Origin: Candidatus Equimonas enterica
GTDB lineage: Bacteria; Bacteroidota; Bacteroidia; Bacteroidales; Bacteroidaceae
NCBI GenBank assembly: GCA_018066225.1
Contig: JAGHRU010000052.1
Span: forward strand, 1-51,608
Direction: 5' to 3'
Length of the DNA stretch: 51,608 bases
Shown here: positions 1 to 7,307 of the stretch, in pieces
Position numbering within the stretch: the first letter of the stretch is position 1
Layout: each line of letters begins with the position of its first letter
Notes under the pieces: generated by a model
What the model saw: the letters and a program-made list of their open reading frames with translations, nothing else
The model's database searches: none
What the model was told of the DNA's origin: nothing
Translations under genes and position numbers: made by a program

Positions 1-128
1 CATATACGCTGGAGTGAGTTGGCAAGCAGAAAGAAAATCGCTCCTCCTTCTTCTCTTTCCAGAATAGTCAGGTGTCCCGGAGCATCCGGATTGTCCGGAA
101 TTGCCGGAGATGGCTGTCAGAGACATAT
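1..128 (+). other. Spacer upstream of 5S rRNA
   Basis: This stretch precedes the 5S rRNA and is presumably the 23S-5S internal spacer; the extreme left end could include the last bases of 23S rRNA, but I cannot recognise the boundary. Around positions 76-110 there are several short CCGGA/TCCGG elements that could fold into the processing stems expected beside 5S rRNA. No protein gene is supported here. Confidence 0.5.
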
Positions 129-238
129 TCAGGTGGCTTTAGCCTTGGGGTTCCACCTCTTCCCATCCCGGACAGAGAAGTAAAGCCCAAGCGCGCCGAT
201 GGTACTGCACCGCAATGTGGGAGAGTAGGTCGCCGCCA
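129..238 (+). rRNA. rrf: 5S ribosomal RNA
   Basis: The sequence carries the characteristic 5S rRNA blocks in order: the GGTTCCACCTCTTCCCATCC segment, the GACAGAGAAGTAAAGCCC loop region, the GCGCCGATGGTACTGC segment and the final GGGAGAGTAGGTCGCCGCC. The 5' AGGTGG and 3' CGCCGCC ends can pair as helix I. Length of about 110 nt fits bacterial 5S rRNA. It is followed within 10 nt by a strong terminator, so it is the last gene of an rRNA operon whose 16S and 23S genes lie left of the window. Exact ends are estimated to within a few bases. Confidence 0.95.
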
Positions 239-247
239 ACTTACAGT

Positions 248-288
248 GCGAGGCTTGTGAGCAAATGCTCATAAGCCTCGCTTTTTTG
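248..288 (+). terminator. Intrinsic terminator of the rRNA operon
   Basis: Two 15-nt arms (248-262 and 267-281) pair completely with one G:U pair around a 4-nt AAAT loop, and six T residues follow. This is a textbook rho-independent terminator placed just after the 5S rRNA. Confidence 0.93.
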
Positions 289-310
289 TTGAATGATAGA
301 TAAACAATCT

Positions 311-1006
311 TTAGCCATCTTCGCTTGTGTCGTATTTTAATAAAAGTGAATACATACTTTTATGAGCCGCCCAACCAACAAGGTCAATCAAGTCTCTTGC
401 GTTGTCTTCAAATGGGTCACATTGATCTCTATGGATATATATACCCTGCAATCCAGTGCCAAGGAAGTCACATTCAGATCCAATTCGGTCATAACAGAAA
501 CTTCCTTCTTCGGCAATCTCACATGAAGGGTTAGCTCCAAGTTTAAGGAGTCTCTCTGTTTCTTCAAAATCGAATTTATGTACAGCAACAAAGAGGTCAA
601 GATCAATTTCTCGATAACCTTTGGCTATCAAATTTTCTTTGGTCTCAAACAAAAATACATCTTCAGAGGTGTCATCTCTTTCGTTTCTGTAAAACCAAAA
701 ATCTGTGTTATAAAAATCAATAGGCTTGAAGACAACATTAAGTTTCTCTTCAAACAGTCTTTTGATTTCAAGGTTACGCTGCTTATTTTCTTCGATAATT
801 TGTCTGCAATCCTCTTTCCACGCCTCTGGATGCGCGAATATTATTTCCCAGCATTGGGTCATCCAATAAATAGGGCATGGAACTTCTTCTGAGAATTTGA
901 TGTCCTGGAGCAACGACTCATCGAAAGGCTCAGTGTTGAGTAGAGTCTTGAATGTTTCTGCATCGAAATTGAAAACAGCGTTTATATATTTCTGATTTGT
1001 AGTCAT
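311..1006 (-). CDS. Ankyrin-repeat-like hypothetical protein
   Basis: A 231-residue protein of unknown function. Residues around 140-160 (FVAVHKFDFEETERLLKLGA followed by NPS) have the helix-turn-helix and LLKLGANP pattern of an ankyrin repeat. The C-terminal LVGWAAHKSMYSLLLKYD has the same look, so the protein probably has two or more degenerate ankyrin units. No signal peptide or membrane segment is visible, so it is probably cytoplasmic. The gene is clearly more AT-rich than the genes from 2130 onward, which suggests acquisition by transfer. It points toward the rRNA operon terminator. A promoter lies just upstream inside the decayed repeat (1082-1112). Ankyrin-type proteins of this kind sometimes sit in toxin-immunity or phage-related accessory loci, but no partner is visible here. 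Confidence 0.75.
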   Translation of the reverse strand: MTTNQKYINAVFNFDAETFKTLLNTEPFDESLLQDIKFSEEVPCPIYWMTQCWEIIFAHPEAWKEDCRQIIEENKQRNLEIKRLFEEKLNVVFKPIDFYNTDFWFYRNERDDTSEDVFLFETKENLIAKGYREIDLDLFVAVHKFDFEETERLLKLGANPSCEIAEEGSFCYDRIGSECDFLGTGLQGIYIHRDQCDPFEDNARDLIDLVGWAAHKSMYSLLLKYDTSEDG

Positions 1007-1080
1007 AATAGTTCGTCAAATGCAAATATATAAAAAAGGAATGGCAAACGGTCTCTTAAGGTTAATCCGAATGCCACACT

Positions 1081-1300
1081 GCAAAAGTAGCACTATATTC
1101 CCAACTGACAAAGCAAAGAAGTGAAATAATGCAGAAATGAACGCCAATTCACTGAAACAGCCATCATCGCTGACCTTCCAGCGCAAGGTGTTCTTCTCTC
1201 ATCGGTGGTTACCGCTTCTGCGAGCCTCATATCAAGTCTTGGCATACAGGTGCTACTTAATGTAGGCATCAACCTGCGCTATCATTTCCGCGTATCTGCC
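1081..1300. repeat. Decayed repeat copy 1 (phage fragment plus 3' end of the 2130-2873 gene)
   Basis: This segment matches 1871-2192 in order and orientation but is shorter because of two internal deletions (near 1182 and 1217) and many substitutions. It shares the opening GCAAAAGTAGCACTATATTC, the start of the phage-like reading frame, and the closing block ACCTGCGCTATCATTTCCGC. The closing block is the reverse complement of the last codons (YAEMIAQVNAYI) of the 2130-2873 gene. The copy therefore holds a dead piece of a phage gene fused to a dead piece of a chromosomal gene. The remaining part, 1301-1328, shows nothing recognisable. Confidence 0.85.
1082..1112 (-). promoter_or_regulatory. 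Bacteroidota-type promoter before the ankyrin gene
   Basis: On the minus strand there is a -33 TTTG (1109-1112), a 19-bp spacer, and a -7 TACTTTTG (1082-1089), matching the TTTG / TAnnTTTG consensus. The expected transcript start is about 70 nt before the ankyrin-like gene at 1006. The same element recurs at 1872-1879 in the second repeat copy, with a weaker CTTG -33 box. Confidence 0.55.
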
Positions 1301-1328
1301 CAAGGGGTGTGGAAACTGTGACAAAAGG

Positions 1329-1799
1329 ATGAATTTCGCCGCATACGACCCAAACCGCATCGAGTGTCAAGCGTGCTCAAATATCACACGCTATGCACTC
1401 AACCAAATAAAAAATCAGGCTGTACGCGATATGAAAGCGCAGCAATTATCACCTGTTCATGCACGAAGTACACGTTTTGTCACAGGCGAAGCATACTGGG
1501 GTAACAATGACCGCAAAAATGTTATACAACACATCGAATGACCATACATGCTGTCTGTTGCTCTTGATATCGACAACATCATGCACATAGTTGATAATGG
1601 AGAATTTGAGGCCATTGTACCTGAACACATGACACCTGCAAAAGAACGCAGGCACGTCATTAGATATTCAAAGTATATTTTCCAGCGCGATGTAAATATA
1701 AATGGTCATATTGTAACAAAAACACTTCAACTCAAATGCGAAGTGAGAGGTACGACAGAAGTGTGCAAGGAGTATCCTTATTCTATCAAAGAACTATAA
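1329..1799 (+). pseudogene. Broken phage-like gene, split by an in-frame TGA
   Basis: One reading frame runs from 1329 to 1799 and is interrupted only by a TGA at 1539-1541; both halves are in the same frame, giving about 70 plus about 85 residues. The first half contains TRFVTGEAYWGNNDRKNV. The second has a compact beta-rich pattern (IMHIVDNGEFEAIV, RDVNINGHIVTKTLQLKCEV). This is reminiscent of the nuclease-like C-terminal domains on MuF-type phage head proteins (barnase/EndoU/RelE-like), but that assignment is tentative. Low GC and a flanking phage-like remnant support a mobile origin. The ATG at 1548 could in principle start a separate 83-residue protein. I treat the whole as a decayed gene. 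Confidence 0.5.
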
Positions 1800-1870
1800 A
1801 AAGCAAGAAAGCCATACCACCGCTGTTAGGGTAATATCCCTGCACGCTAAATGGAACGACTTTCTCACCC

Positions 1871-2192
1871 GCAAAAGTAGCACTATATTCTCAACCGAAC
1901 AAGTAAAATAACGAAAAAATGAAGAAATGAACGCAAATTCACTGAAAAAGGCCATCATCGCCGACCTGCGCGTGGAGTTGGCCGATGAATTTGACCGCAA
2001 CTTCCAGTGCAAGGCGTTCTTCTCTGAGCGGTGGCTGCCGCGGCGTGGCAAGAAGGCGCGGGGCTCGCTGCTTGTCGTCTCTGGTGCGCTGCGCCGCAGC
2101 GAGCAAATTTATGAGGCAGCAATATCAAGTCAGGCATACAGGTGCTGCTTGATGTAGGCATTGACCTGCGCTATCATTTCCGCGTATTTGCC
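1871..2192. repeat. Repeat copy 2 (less decayed)
   Basis: This is the longer partner of 1081-1300. It begins with the same GCAAAAGTAGCACTATATTC, includes the phage-like frame from 1927, and runs into the intact 3' end of the 2130-2873 gene. The closing part of the repeat is real coding sequence here, so this copy is probably the source and the one at 1081 the duplicate. A leftward -7 element TACTTTTG is at 1872-1879. Confidence 0.85.
1927..2157 (+). pseudogene. Remnant of a Mu-like phage virion morphogenesis (gpG-like) gene
   Basis: The frame opens with MNANSLKKAIIADLRVELAD, followed by EFDRNFQCKAFFSERWLPRR and RGSLLVVSGALRRS, after which similarity is lost at about position 2100. The order 'EFDRNF...KAFF...W.PRR...RGSLLV.SG.LRRS' is what I expect for the N-terminal half of Mu-type virion morphogenesis (tail completion) proteins of Bacteroidales phages, which normally run to about 140-170 residues. 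Here the frame stops after 76 residues, having run into the antisense 3' end of the neighbouring gene. It is therefore a truncated relic, not a functional gene. The family call comes from memory of the motif and should be searched. Confidence 0.6.
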
Positions 2193-2873
2193 ATTTCTTT
2201 GCAGATAGCCCGGGTGGTTGAGGCGAAGGGCTGGGGGAAATGCGGAAGTGTCGAAGGTGAGGCGGTCGAAACAGAGCGGGGAGTTTGCAAGTCGTTCTTT
2301 CTGAAAATTGCCCATTACAGTCCGAATACGCCAATCATAGTTGGGGCCTGTGAGAAAAATAATCAAGTCGGGCTGCAAGATGCGTAGTTCGGCAAGAAAA
2401 ACGGGGAAATGCTGATGGGAGAGCGCGTCTATCGTGTCGTCGCAACCTGCCTCATACGCTTTGCCTACCTTGACGATGTTTTGGAAGACGAAGCCTGCGG
2501 TGGGGTTGCTGCTCATGATGCGCCCATTGAAGTTCCAATAGGGCGAATTGTAGCCGGGCTTCAAGATGGTGCCGTCTTTCTTCCTATGGTTTACGAAGCC
2601 ATCGTAGATGCCTTGTATTATTTCTACCGTTGCCACTTCGGGCGCAAGAATAGTGCCATCTATGCCGCCCCAACCTTGCGTTTCCTGACCGCAAATCATA
2701 ATTTTCCGTGGAGCATGGATGTAGTGCTGTGTCGCCTTTATCAAGAAAGGAAAAGCAGCGGCATGGGGTGTGTCAAGGAGGGGGAGGTATTCGTTGGTGA
2801 TAAATCCTTGCCAGTATCGTGCGTAGAGTGCGGTGAGTTGCTGATTCATCGGAGCAGGTGGGAGGGAATGCAA
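2130..2873 (-). CDS. Uracil-DNA-glycosylase-like superfamily protein
   Basis: A 247-residue soluble protein. A hydrophobic strand ending in ICGQETQGWGG (about residue 60) resembles motif A of the uracil-DNA glycosylase fold. LQPDLIIFLTGPNYDWRI is a typical central strand, and LRLNHPGYLQR near the C-terminus resembles the HPS/HPG motif B loop. Actual glycosylase activity is not demonstrated by these motifs, since many members of this fold in Bacteroidetes are uncharacterised. The start may be 2873 or the second methionine (2849, MNQQLTALY). It begins 6 nt after smpB ends, so it is probably the last gene of an operon with smpB and the upstream helicase cluster. Its last codons overlap the phage-like relic on the other strand, and a decayed copy of its 3' end lies at 1235-1300. 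Confidence 0.6.
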   Translation of the reverse strand: MHSLPPAPMNQQLTALYARYWQGFITNEYLPLLDTPHAAAFPFLIKATQHYIHAPRKIMICGQETQGWGGIDGTILAPEVATVEIIQGIYDGFVNHRKKDGTILKPGYNSPYWNFNGRIMSSNPTAGFVFQNIVKVGKAYEAGCDDTIDALSHQHFPVFLAELRILQPDLIIFLTGPNYDWRIRTVMGNFQKERLANSPLCFDRLTFDTSAFPPALRLNHPGYLQRNGKYAEMIAQVNAYIKQHLYA

Positions 2874-2879
2874 GGTGTG

Positions 2880-3365
2880 CTAACGTGCTTTCACTGCCTT
2901 GTAGATGCGATCCATCTCGCGGCGGTCTTGCTTCTCTTTGAGCGTCTGGCGCTTGTCGTACTCCTTCTTGCCGCGGCAGAGCCCAATCTTGAGTTTAGCG
3001 CGGCCGTTCTCGTCAATAAACAGATGGAGGGGAACGATGGTGAAGCCCGGGTTGAGGGTGTCGCGTCCCAGCGCGCGTATCTCGGCACGGTTGAGCAGTA
3101 GTTTGCGGTCGCGGCGCACGGCGTGATTGTTGTAGGTGCCGTAGAAATACTCGGCGATATACATGTTTTTGACCCACACCTCGCCTTCGCGGATGTAGCA
3201 GAAGGTATCGACGAGGCTGGCTTTGCCCGTGCGGATGCTCTTGATTTCCGTGCCCGTGAGCACGATGCCTGCGGTGTAGGTGTCGATGATGAGGTAGTCG
3301 TGCTCGGCGCGTCGGTTCTTGATGTTGATACGCGATGCGGTGAGGGCTGTGTTCTTCTTGGCCAT
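2880..3365 (-). CDS. smpB: SsrA-binding protein SmpB
   Basis: SmpB binds tmRNA (SsrA) and delivers it to stalled ribosomes for trans-translation. The 161-residue protein has the family signatures in order: an N-terminal NRRAEHDY, then GIVLTGTEIKSIRTGKASL, YIAEY, RDRKLLLNRAEI, and the basic C-terminal tail KEYDKRQTLKEKQDRREMDR. The start at 3365 (MAKKNTALTA) was chosen because an in-frame extension to 3512 reads as the antisense of the preceding gene. No tmRNA gene was recognised nearby. It lies 22 nt after the DUF4375 gene and 6 nt before the glycosylase-like gene, consistent with one transcript. Confidence 0.97.
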   Translation of the reverse strand: MAKKNTALTASRINIKNRRAEHDYLIIDTYTAGIVLTGTEIKSIRTGKASLVDTFCYIREGEVWVKNMYIAEYFYGTYNNHAVRRDRKLLLNRAEIRALGRDTLNPGFTIVPLHLFIDENGRAKLKIGLCRGKKEYDKRQTLKEKQDRREMDRIYKAVKAR

Positions 3366-3387
3366 AAAGTGGAATGGATAGGGGTGA

Positions 3388-3891
3388 TTAGGCCGTGACG
3401 GTGACGAAGTCGGCGAGGTGCTCGTCCAGATAGCAGGCGATGCGTGCCGTGTAGTTCTCTTCTTCCTCCACAAACTGGTCGTCGAGGTCGTCAAACTCTG
3501 GGTATTGCTCAAAGAGTGCCATAAACTCCTCGTCGCTGCAAGGCTGCTCTATGGCTGCGCCGTGCCGCTCATAGAGGGCGCGTGCGTCGTAGATGAGTTT
3601 GGAGAGATCTTTCAGTCCCCATAGGCGCATGGCCTTGGCAAAGGGATTGAGAAAGAAAAAGGGGCCGTAGCCGTTGTGGATGAGTTGCACGAAGCCGCCG
3701 TCCATGAGTTCGTCGCGCATGATGAAGTAAGCCCAGAGGGTGATTTGCTCTGCGCTGAGTCGTTGCATGGCTTCGGCGTTGAGCTCGCCACCTGCTGCGG
3801 CAGCAATGGCTTCGACAACCGTGACAGCGAAAGCGTCCATGCTCTCGCTGGCGGCGGCTTGCAAGGTGTGGTCGGAGAGGGTGATGTCCAT
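3388..3891 (-). CDS. DUF4375 (DMP19-like) domain protein
   Basis: A 167-residue acidic protein without signal peptide. The core RLSAEQITLWAYFIMRDELM, then GGFVQLIHNGYGPFFFLNPF, and the acidic EQYPEFDDLDDQFVEEEENY fit the DUF4375 family, which includes DMP19, a dimeric acidic DNA-mimic-like protein. Whether this member mimics DNA is unknown; the strong negative charge in the last 50 residues is at least compatible. It sits between the DEAD-box helicase (25 nt upstream) and smpB (22 nt downstream), so it is probably co-transcribed with RNA-quality-control genes. Confidence 0.75.
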   Translation of the reverse strand: MDITLSDHTLQAAASESMDAFAVTVVEAIAAAAGGELNAEAMQRLSAEQITLWAYFIMRDELMDGGFVQLIHNGYGPFFFLNPFAKAMRLWGLKDLSKLIYDARALYERHGAAIEQPCSDEEFMALFEQYPEFDDLDDQFVEEEENYTARIACYLDEHLADFVTVTA

Positions 3892-3915
3892 AGCGAAAGA
3901 AATGTGGGTATGGGG

Positions 3916-5271
3916 TTAGCCGTGGCGTAGTGGCTCGATGAGGGTCTTCTGCCCCTTTATCTTCTCACCTGCTACGCGCAGGAGGAGGGCGCGGCAAGCA
4001 TCGTGGCGTACGGCGACGCAGGCGTGGTGTTCCCATAGGTCAATGCGTCCGATGTCATCGCCCCGCAGGCCACCTGTCTTGCAGAGGAAGCCGACGATGT
4101 CGCCGCGTGAAATCTTGTCGCGCTTGCCGCGTCCGATGTAGATGACCGCCATGGCAGGGCGGCTCGGACGGACGGGAGTCTGTGCGGGGTCGATGGTGTC
4201 GTGGGTCAAATCCTCTGGCCAGTCTTCTTCTGGGCCTACGATGTAATAGACATCGCCTGTTTGGTCCCAGCGTGCGGTGCGTCCGCTGCGGTGGATGCGT
4301 GCGGCCTCATCAAGCGGGAGATGGTAGTGGATGACGGCACCTACGGCGGGGATGTCGAGCCCACGCGAGGCGAGGTCGGTGCTGACGAGCACGCTGCGTG
4401 CGCCAGCGCGAAAGAGGTAGAGGGCGCGTTCACGCTGCTCCTGCGCCATGCCGCCGTGATAGACGGAGGCGGCAAACTTGTGGGTTTGCAGGTAAGCACC
4501 TACGCGCTCTGCGGCAGTGCGATGGCTGACGAAGACGATGCTCTGGACGTTGTGCTGTGCGTGCGCATCGATGTGGGAGAGCAGGTGCGTGAGCGTCGAT
4601 AGTTTGTCCTTCTCGGGTGAGGGCACGCGGTGGGCGCGTACCTGTTGCTCTGCTGGTGTGTTGGCCGTAAGGAAATCGAGGGTCGTGAGCGGCGCATCGG
4701 CGCGTCGCACAGCGCGGAACCCCTGCAACCACGCCGTCGCGTCCTGGGCGTTGGTGGCAGAGGTCAGCATGACCTGCGGCACGGCGGCATAGGCCGTGGC
4801 GATGCGTGCCATCTCGTCGCGAAACCCCAGTTCGAGGCATTTGTCATATTCGTCCACGACGAGCAGACGGCAGGTCTCGGCGCGTAGGTTGCCCTTGTCG
4901 AGATGGTCGAGCAGTCGTCCGGGAGTGGCAAAGACAGCATGGGGACACACCTCACGCAGCCGGCGGTGTTCCTCCATCGTGGGACGGCCACCGTAGAGGC
5001 ACTGACTGCGTAGCGGTGTCTTGCAGCGACGCAAGACTTCTTCGCTCTGCACAGCAAGTTCGCGTGAGGGCTGCACCACCACCAGTTCTGCCATCTGCGT
5101 GCCTGTCATGCGGCTGATGGCGGGTAGTAGGTAGGCCAAGGTCTTGCCGCTGCCTGTTGGAGAGAGCAGCGCGAGGCTTGTGCCTGCGCTTGCTGTGGCG
5201 TAGGCCGCACGTTGCATGGCGTTGAGTGCCGTGATGCCGAGGGCATCGAGGAGAGGTTGAATAGGGGTCAT
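3916..5271 (-). CDS. DEAD-box RNA helicase with DbpA-type C-terminal domain
   Basis: A 451-residue ATP-dependent RNA helicase. Visible motifs: Q-motif region LNAMQRAAY, Walker A SPTGSGKT, motif Ia PSRELAV, ATPGRLLDHL, motif II as VVDEYDK, SATN, and a helicase C domain with STDLASRGLDIPAV and HRSGRTAR. Residues from about 375 (MAVIYIGRGKRDKISRGDIV, then IDLWEHHACVAV and KIKGQKT) match the DbpA RNA-binding domain, which in E. coli recognises a 23S rRNA hairpin. Motif II is DEYD rather than DEAD; the catalytic Asp-Glu pair is kept. The start at 5271 was chosen because its ATG overlaps the TGA of the upstream glycosyltransferase (ATGA), indicating translational coupling. A role in ribosome assembly is inference. 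Confidence 0.9.
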   Translation of the reverse strand: MTPIQPLLDALGITALNAMQRAAYATASAGTSLALLSPTGSGKTLAYLLPAISRMTGTQMAELVVVQPSRELAVQSEEVLRRCKTPLRSQCLYGGRPTMEEHRRLREVCPHAVFATPGRLLDHLDKGNLRAETCRLLVVDEYDKCLELGFRDEMARIATAYAAVPQVMLTSATNAQDATAWLQGFRAVRRADAPLTTLDFLTANTPAEQQVRAHRVPSPEKDKLSTLTHLLSHIDAHAQHNVQSIVFVSHRTAAERVGAYLQTHKFAASVYHGGMAQEQRERALYLFRAGARSVLVSTDLASRGLDIPAVGAVIHYHLPLDEAARIHRSGRTARWDQTGDVYYIVGPEEDWPEDLTHDTIDPAQTPVRPSRPAMAVIYIGRGKRDKISRGDIVGFLCKTGGLRGDDIGRIDLWEHHACVAVRHDACRALLLRVAGEKIKGQKTLIEPLRHG

Positions 5272-6374
5272 AGCGATTGCCATAGGTCGAGGTATTGCTG
5301 GGCGATGGCGAGGTGGTCGTGATAGCGGCGCACGTAGGCAATGCTATCGGCAGAGAGGTGCGGCAGTGTGTCGCGGTGCTCCACGAGGTGGCATAGCCGC
5401 TGATAGACATCGTCTTCGCTCGGCAGGACATTGATGATGGGGCGCAGGTCGTGACAGCCCAGTATGTCGTAGTTTTCGGGCTCACCGCCACCTACGACGA
5501 CGAGGCCTTGCGCCATGGCTTGCAGGGCATTCATGGCGGGGGTGTAACTGTACAGTTGGTCGAGCAGGACATCGCTGCTGCACAGCAACTGCTTGTATTG
5601 GGCAAAGGGGACGTTCTCCACCCTGACCACTTCGCACGCTTCGGGGTAGCGGCACTTGACACGCTCCAGGGCGCGCAGCATGATGTCTGTGCCCTTGTAC
5701 TCGGAGCGGCTGCGCTGTATGCCGATGAAGAAGCGCACGCAGCGTTGCTGCTCTGCCGCGCTACGGTGGATGTGCTCTGCCGTGCCGAGGTCGATGGGGA
5801 AGGGGATGAAGTGCAACTTCTCGGGGAAGACGCGGCGGTAGGCCACGTCGTACTCGTAGAGCCCTGCCACGATGGCATCGACATCGGCGGCGATGCGCTG
5901 GGTCAAGATGCCCTTGGGACCGTTGTACCACTCGGCGATTTCGCTGTCGTTTTGCGCACACTGGCGGTACGCATGGCCGATGTTGAAGTCGCTGTATCGG
6001 AAAGTCGTGAAGTCAAGACAGGCCTTCACCCAATAGTAGTCCATGCCGAAAGCCCCCATCACTACGCGGCCGTTGTGGCGGCGCAGGTAGCGGTAGAAGG
6101 GCATGATGCGCTCGGGACGAAGGGTGAGGAAAAGCGGGTTGATGAGTTGCACCACATCGTAGCCACGCATCTTTGCCATCGCTTTGACGAGTTTGCCAAG
6201 ATAGCGTGCGCTGTGTCGCGCTCCCAGTCCCTCACGCCGTAGGTCGATGTCGCGGGCATAGCCTTTCCAGCCGTCGCCATCGCTGGCCACGGTGACCTTA
6301 TGTCCCAGCGTGCGAAGCCCTTTGGCAAGGGTGGCGTGGACATTGCTGTAATCGCCGAGTAGGAGGATGCGCAT
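5268..6374 (-). CDS. Glycosyltransferase family 4-like protein
   Basis: A 368-residue cytoplasmic protein with the two-domain GT-B layout. The N-terminus MRILLLGDYSNVHATLAKGL contains the glycine-rich loop of the acceptor domain. The C-terminal half has FFIGIQRSRSEYKGTDIMLR, which marks the donor-domain start, then DVLLDQLYSY and the acidic loop MAQGLVVVGGGEPENYDIL that typically contacts the nucleotide sugar. Donor and acceptor are not predictable from the sequence. It is the first gene of a tightly packed minus-strand run (glycosyltransferase, helicase, DUF4375, smpB), overlapping the helicase start by 4 nt. Its upstream gap contains four 22-bp repeat units, so transcription must start within or beyond them. 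Confidence 0.85.
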   Translation of the reverse strand: MRILLLGDYSNVHATLAKGLRTLGHKVTVASDGDGWKGYARDIDLRREGLGARHSARYLGKLVKAMAKMRGYDVVQLINPLFLTLRPERIMPFYRYLRRHNGRVVMGAFGMDYYWVKACLDFTTFRYSDFNIGHAYRQCAQNDSEIAEWYNGPKGILTQRIAADVDAIVAGLYEYDVAYRRVFPEKLHFIPFPIDLGTAEHIHRSAAEQQRCVRFFIGIQRSRSEYKGTDIMLRALERVKCRYPEACEVVRVENVPFAQYKQLLCSSDVLLDQLYSYTPAMNALQAMAQGLVVVGGGEPENYDILGCHDLRPIINVLPSEDDVYQRLCHLVEHRDTLPHLSADSIAYVRRYHDHLAIAQQYLDLWQSL

Positions 6375-6398
6375 GTGACTTTTGTAACGAATGGGTGA

Positions 6399-6498
6399 GG
6401 GCAGATACGATCTGCCCGGATAGTTTTAACGGTCTGCCCAAGTCGTTCTCACGGTCTGCGCAGATTGTTTTAACGCTCTGCCCGGAGTCGCTTTGCGG
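6399..6498. repeat. 22-bp tandem repeat, locus A
   Basis: Four successive units begin at 6411, 6433, 6455 and 6477, exactly 22 bp apart, each opening with TCTGCCC or TCTGCGC and containing a GTTTTAAC/GTTCTCAC-type core. An inverted half-unit (GGGCAGATA) precedes them at 6399. The array fills most of the gap between the membrane protein gene and the glycosyltransferase gene. It belongs to the same family as arrays at 13582, 17709, 26919 and 44764. Confidence 0.88.
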
Positions 6499-6518
6499 GG
6501 CATTGGGCAGGGGCGGGA

Positions 6519-7232
6519 TTATTCGCCGTCGGACTGCTTCGACCGTGACATGAAGAACTTAACGATTTGGGCTATACCGATGAGGACGGCGATGATAAGC
6601 AAGATACGGCAACTATCCAGGATGCTGTCCCATTGGCTGCTCATCCATGCCGACATCGGCAGCATCTGACCAGCCTCTACGCAGCAACTGCCCCAGGCGA
6701 GCGTGCCGCTACCCATCAGCGTGCCGACTGCTGCCAGCAGGGAAAGCCCACTTTTGCGCATACCCTGCTCAAATTCCTTTCGCTGCCACCAAAAAACGAC
6801 CATTAGAACAAGGCAGAAGAGGGAGCAGCCTATCAATATATAGGCCAAGCAAGATAGTGCCCTGCTTGTCAGAAGCCTCCATGTGATGGCTTGGTCTATC
6901 AAGGCATAGTCTGAGCCACACCTGAAGAAGGCGTAAATCACAGGAATGAGGATAAGCCAAAGCGCGAATTTCAGCCAGAAATACTTGCTGTCTTTCGTCG
7001 CCTCCTCCTCCTGCTCAGAGGAGGCCTGAATGTGCAGGCACTTGCGGCGTAACCACCAGCCAGTGGCCGCGCCAAGGAGAAATGCGGAGACGAAGAACGG
7101 TAAGCCCGCTTGCAGGTTGAGACAGAAATTGCCAATGCCGATGTAGCATTGCGTTGCGAGCAATGTGAACATCAGCCAAGTGCCAAAGGCACAGAAGTAG
7201 TGCCACAGGCGTGACCAAAAGGATTTTTTCAT
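6519..7232 (-). CDS. Multi-pass inner membrane protein, unknown function
   Basis: A 237-residue hydrophobic protein with about six predicted membrane segments. Examples are FCAFGTWLMFTLLATQCYIG, FFVSAFLLGAATGWWL, FALWLILIPVIYAFF, LSCLAYILIGCSLFCLVLMV and ILLIIAVLIGIAQIVKFF. A charged loop rich in Glu (SSEQEEEATKDS) separates the second and third segments. I do not recognise the family. The start at 7232 (MKKSFWSRLW) places the basic residues just before the first membrane segment; a longer frame to 7292 has no hydrophobic or conserved look. The downstream gap holds repeat array A. Confidence 0.7.
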   Translation of the reverse strand: MKKSFWSRLWHYFCAFGTWLMFTLLATQCYIGIGNFCLNLQAGLPFFVSAFLLGAATGWWLRRKCLHIQASSEQEEEATKDSKYFWLKFALWLILIPVIYAFFRCGSDYALIDQAITWRLLTSRALSCLAYILIGCSLFCLVLMVVFWWQRKEFEQGMRKSGLSLLAAVGTLMGSGTLAWGSCCVEAGQMLPMSAWMSSQWDSILDSCRILLIIAVLIGIAQIVKFFMSRSKQSDGE

Positions 7233-7307
7233 AGGGTGAAGTTTTGTCGTTTTTGTGTGGATGACCATGTCTGCCGCTGTCGAAGCCTTCACGTCGGCGT
7301 CGATGGG

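Noticed and set aside
72..260. A 62-codon frame at the left end
   Set aside because: It runs through the 5S rRNA and is not a protein gene.
6399..6498. CRISPR array for the 22-bp repeats
   Set aside because: Units are contiguous with no unique spacers between them, and no cas gene is in the window.
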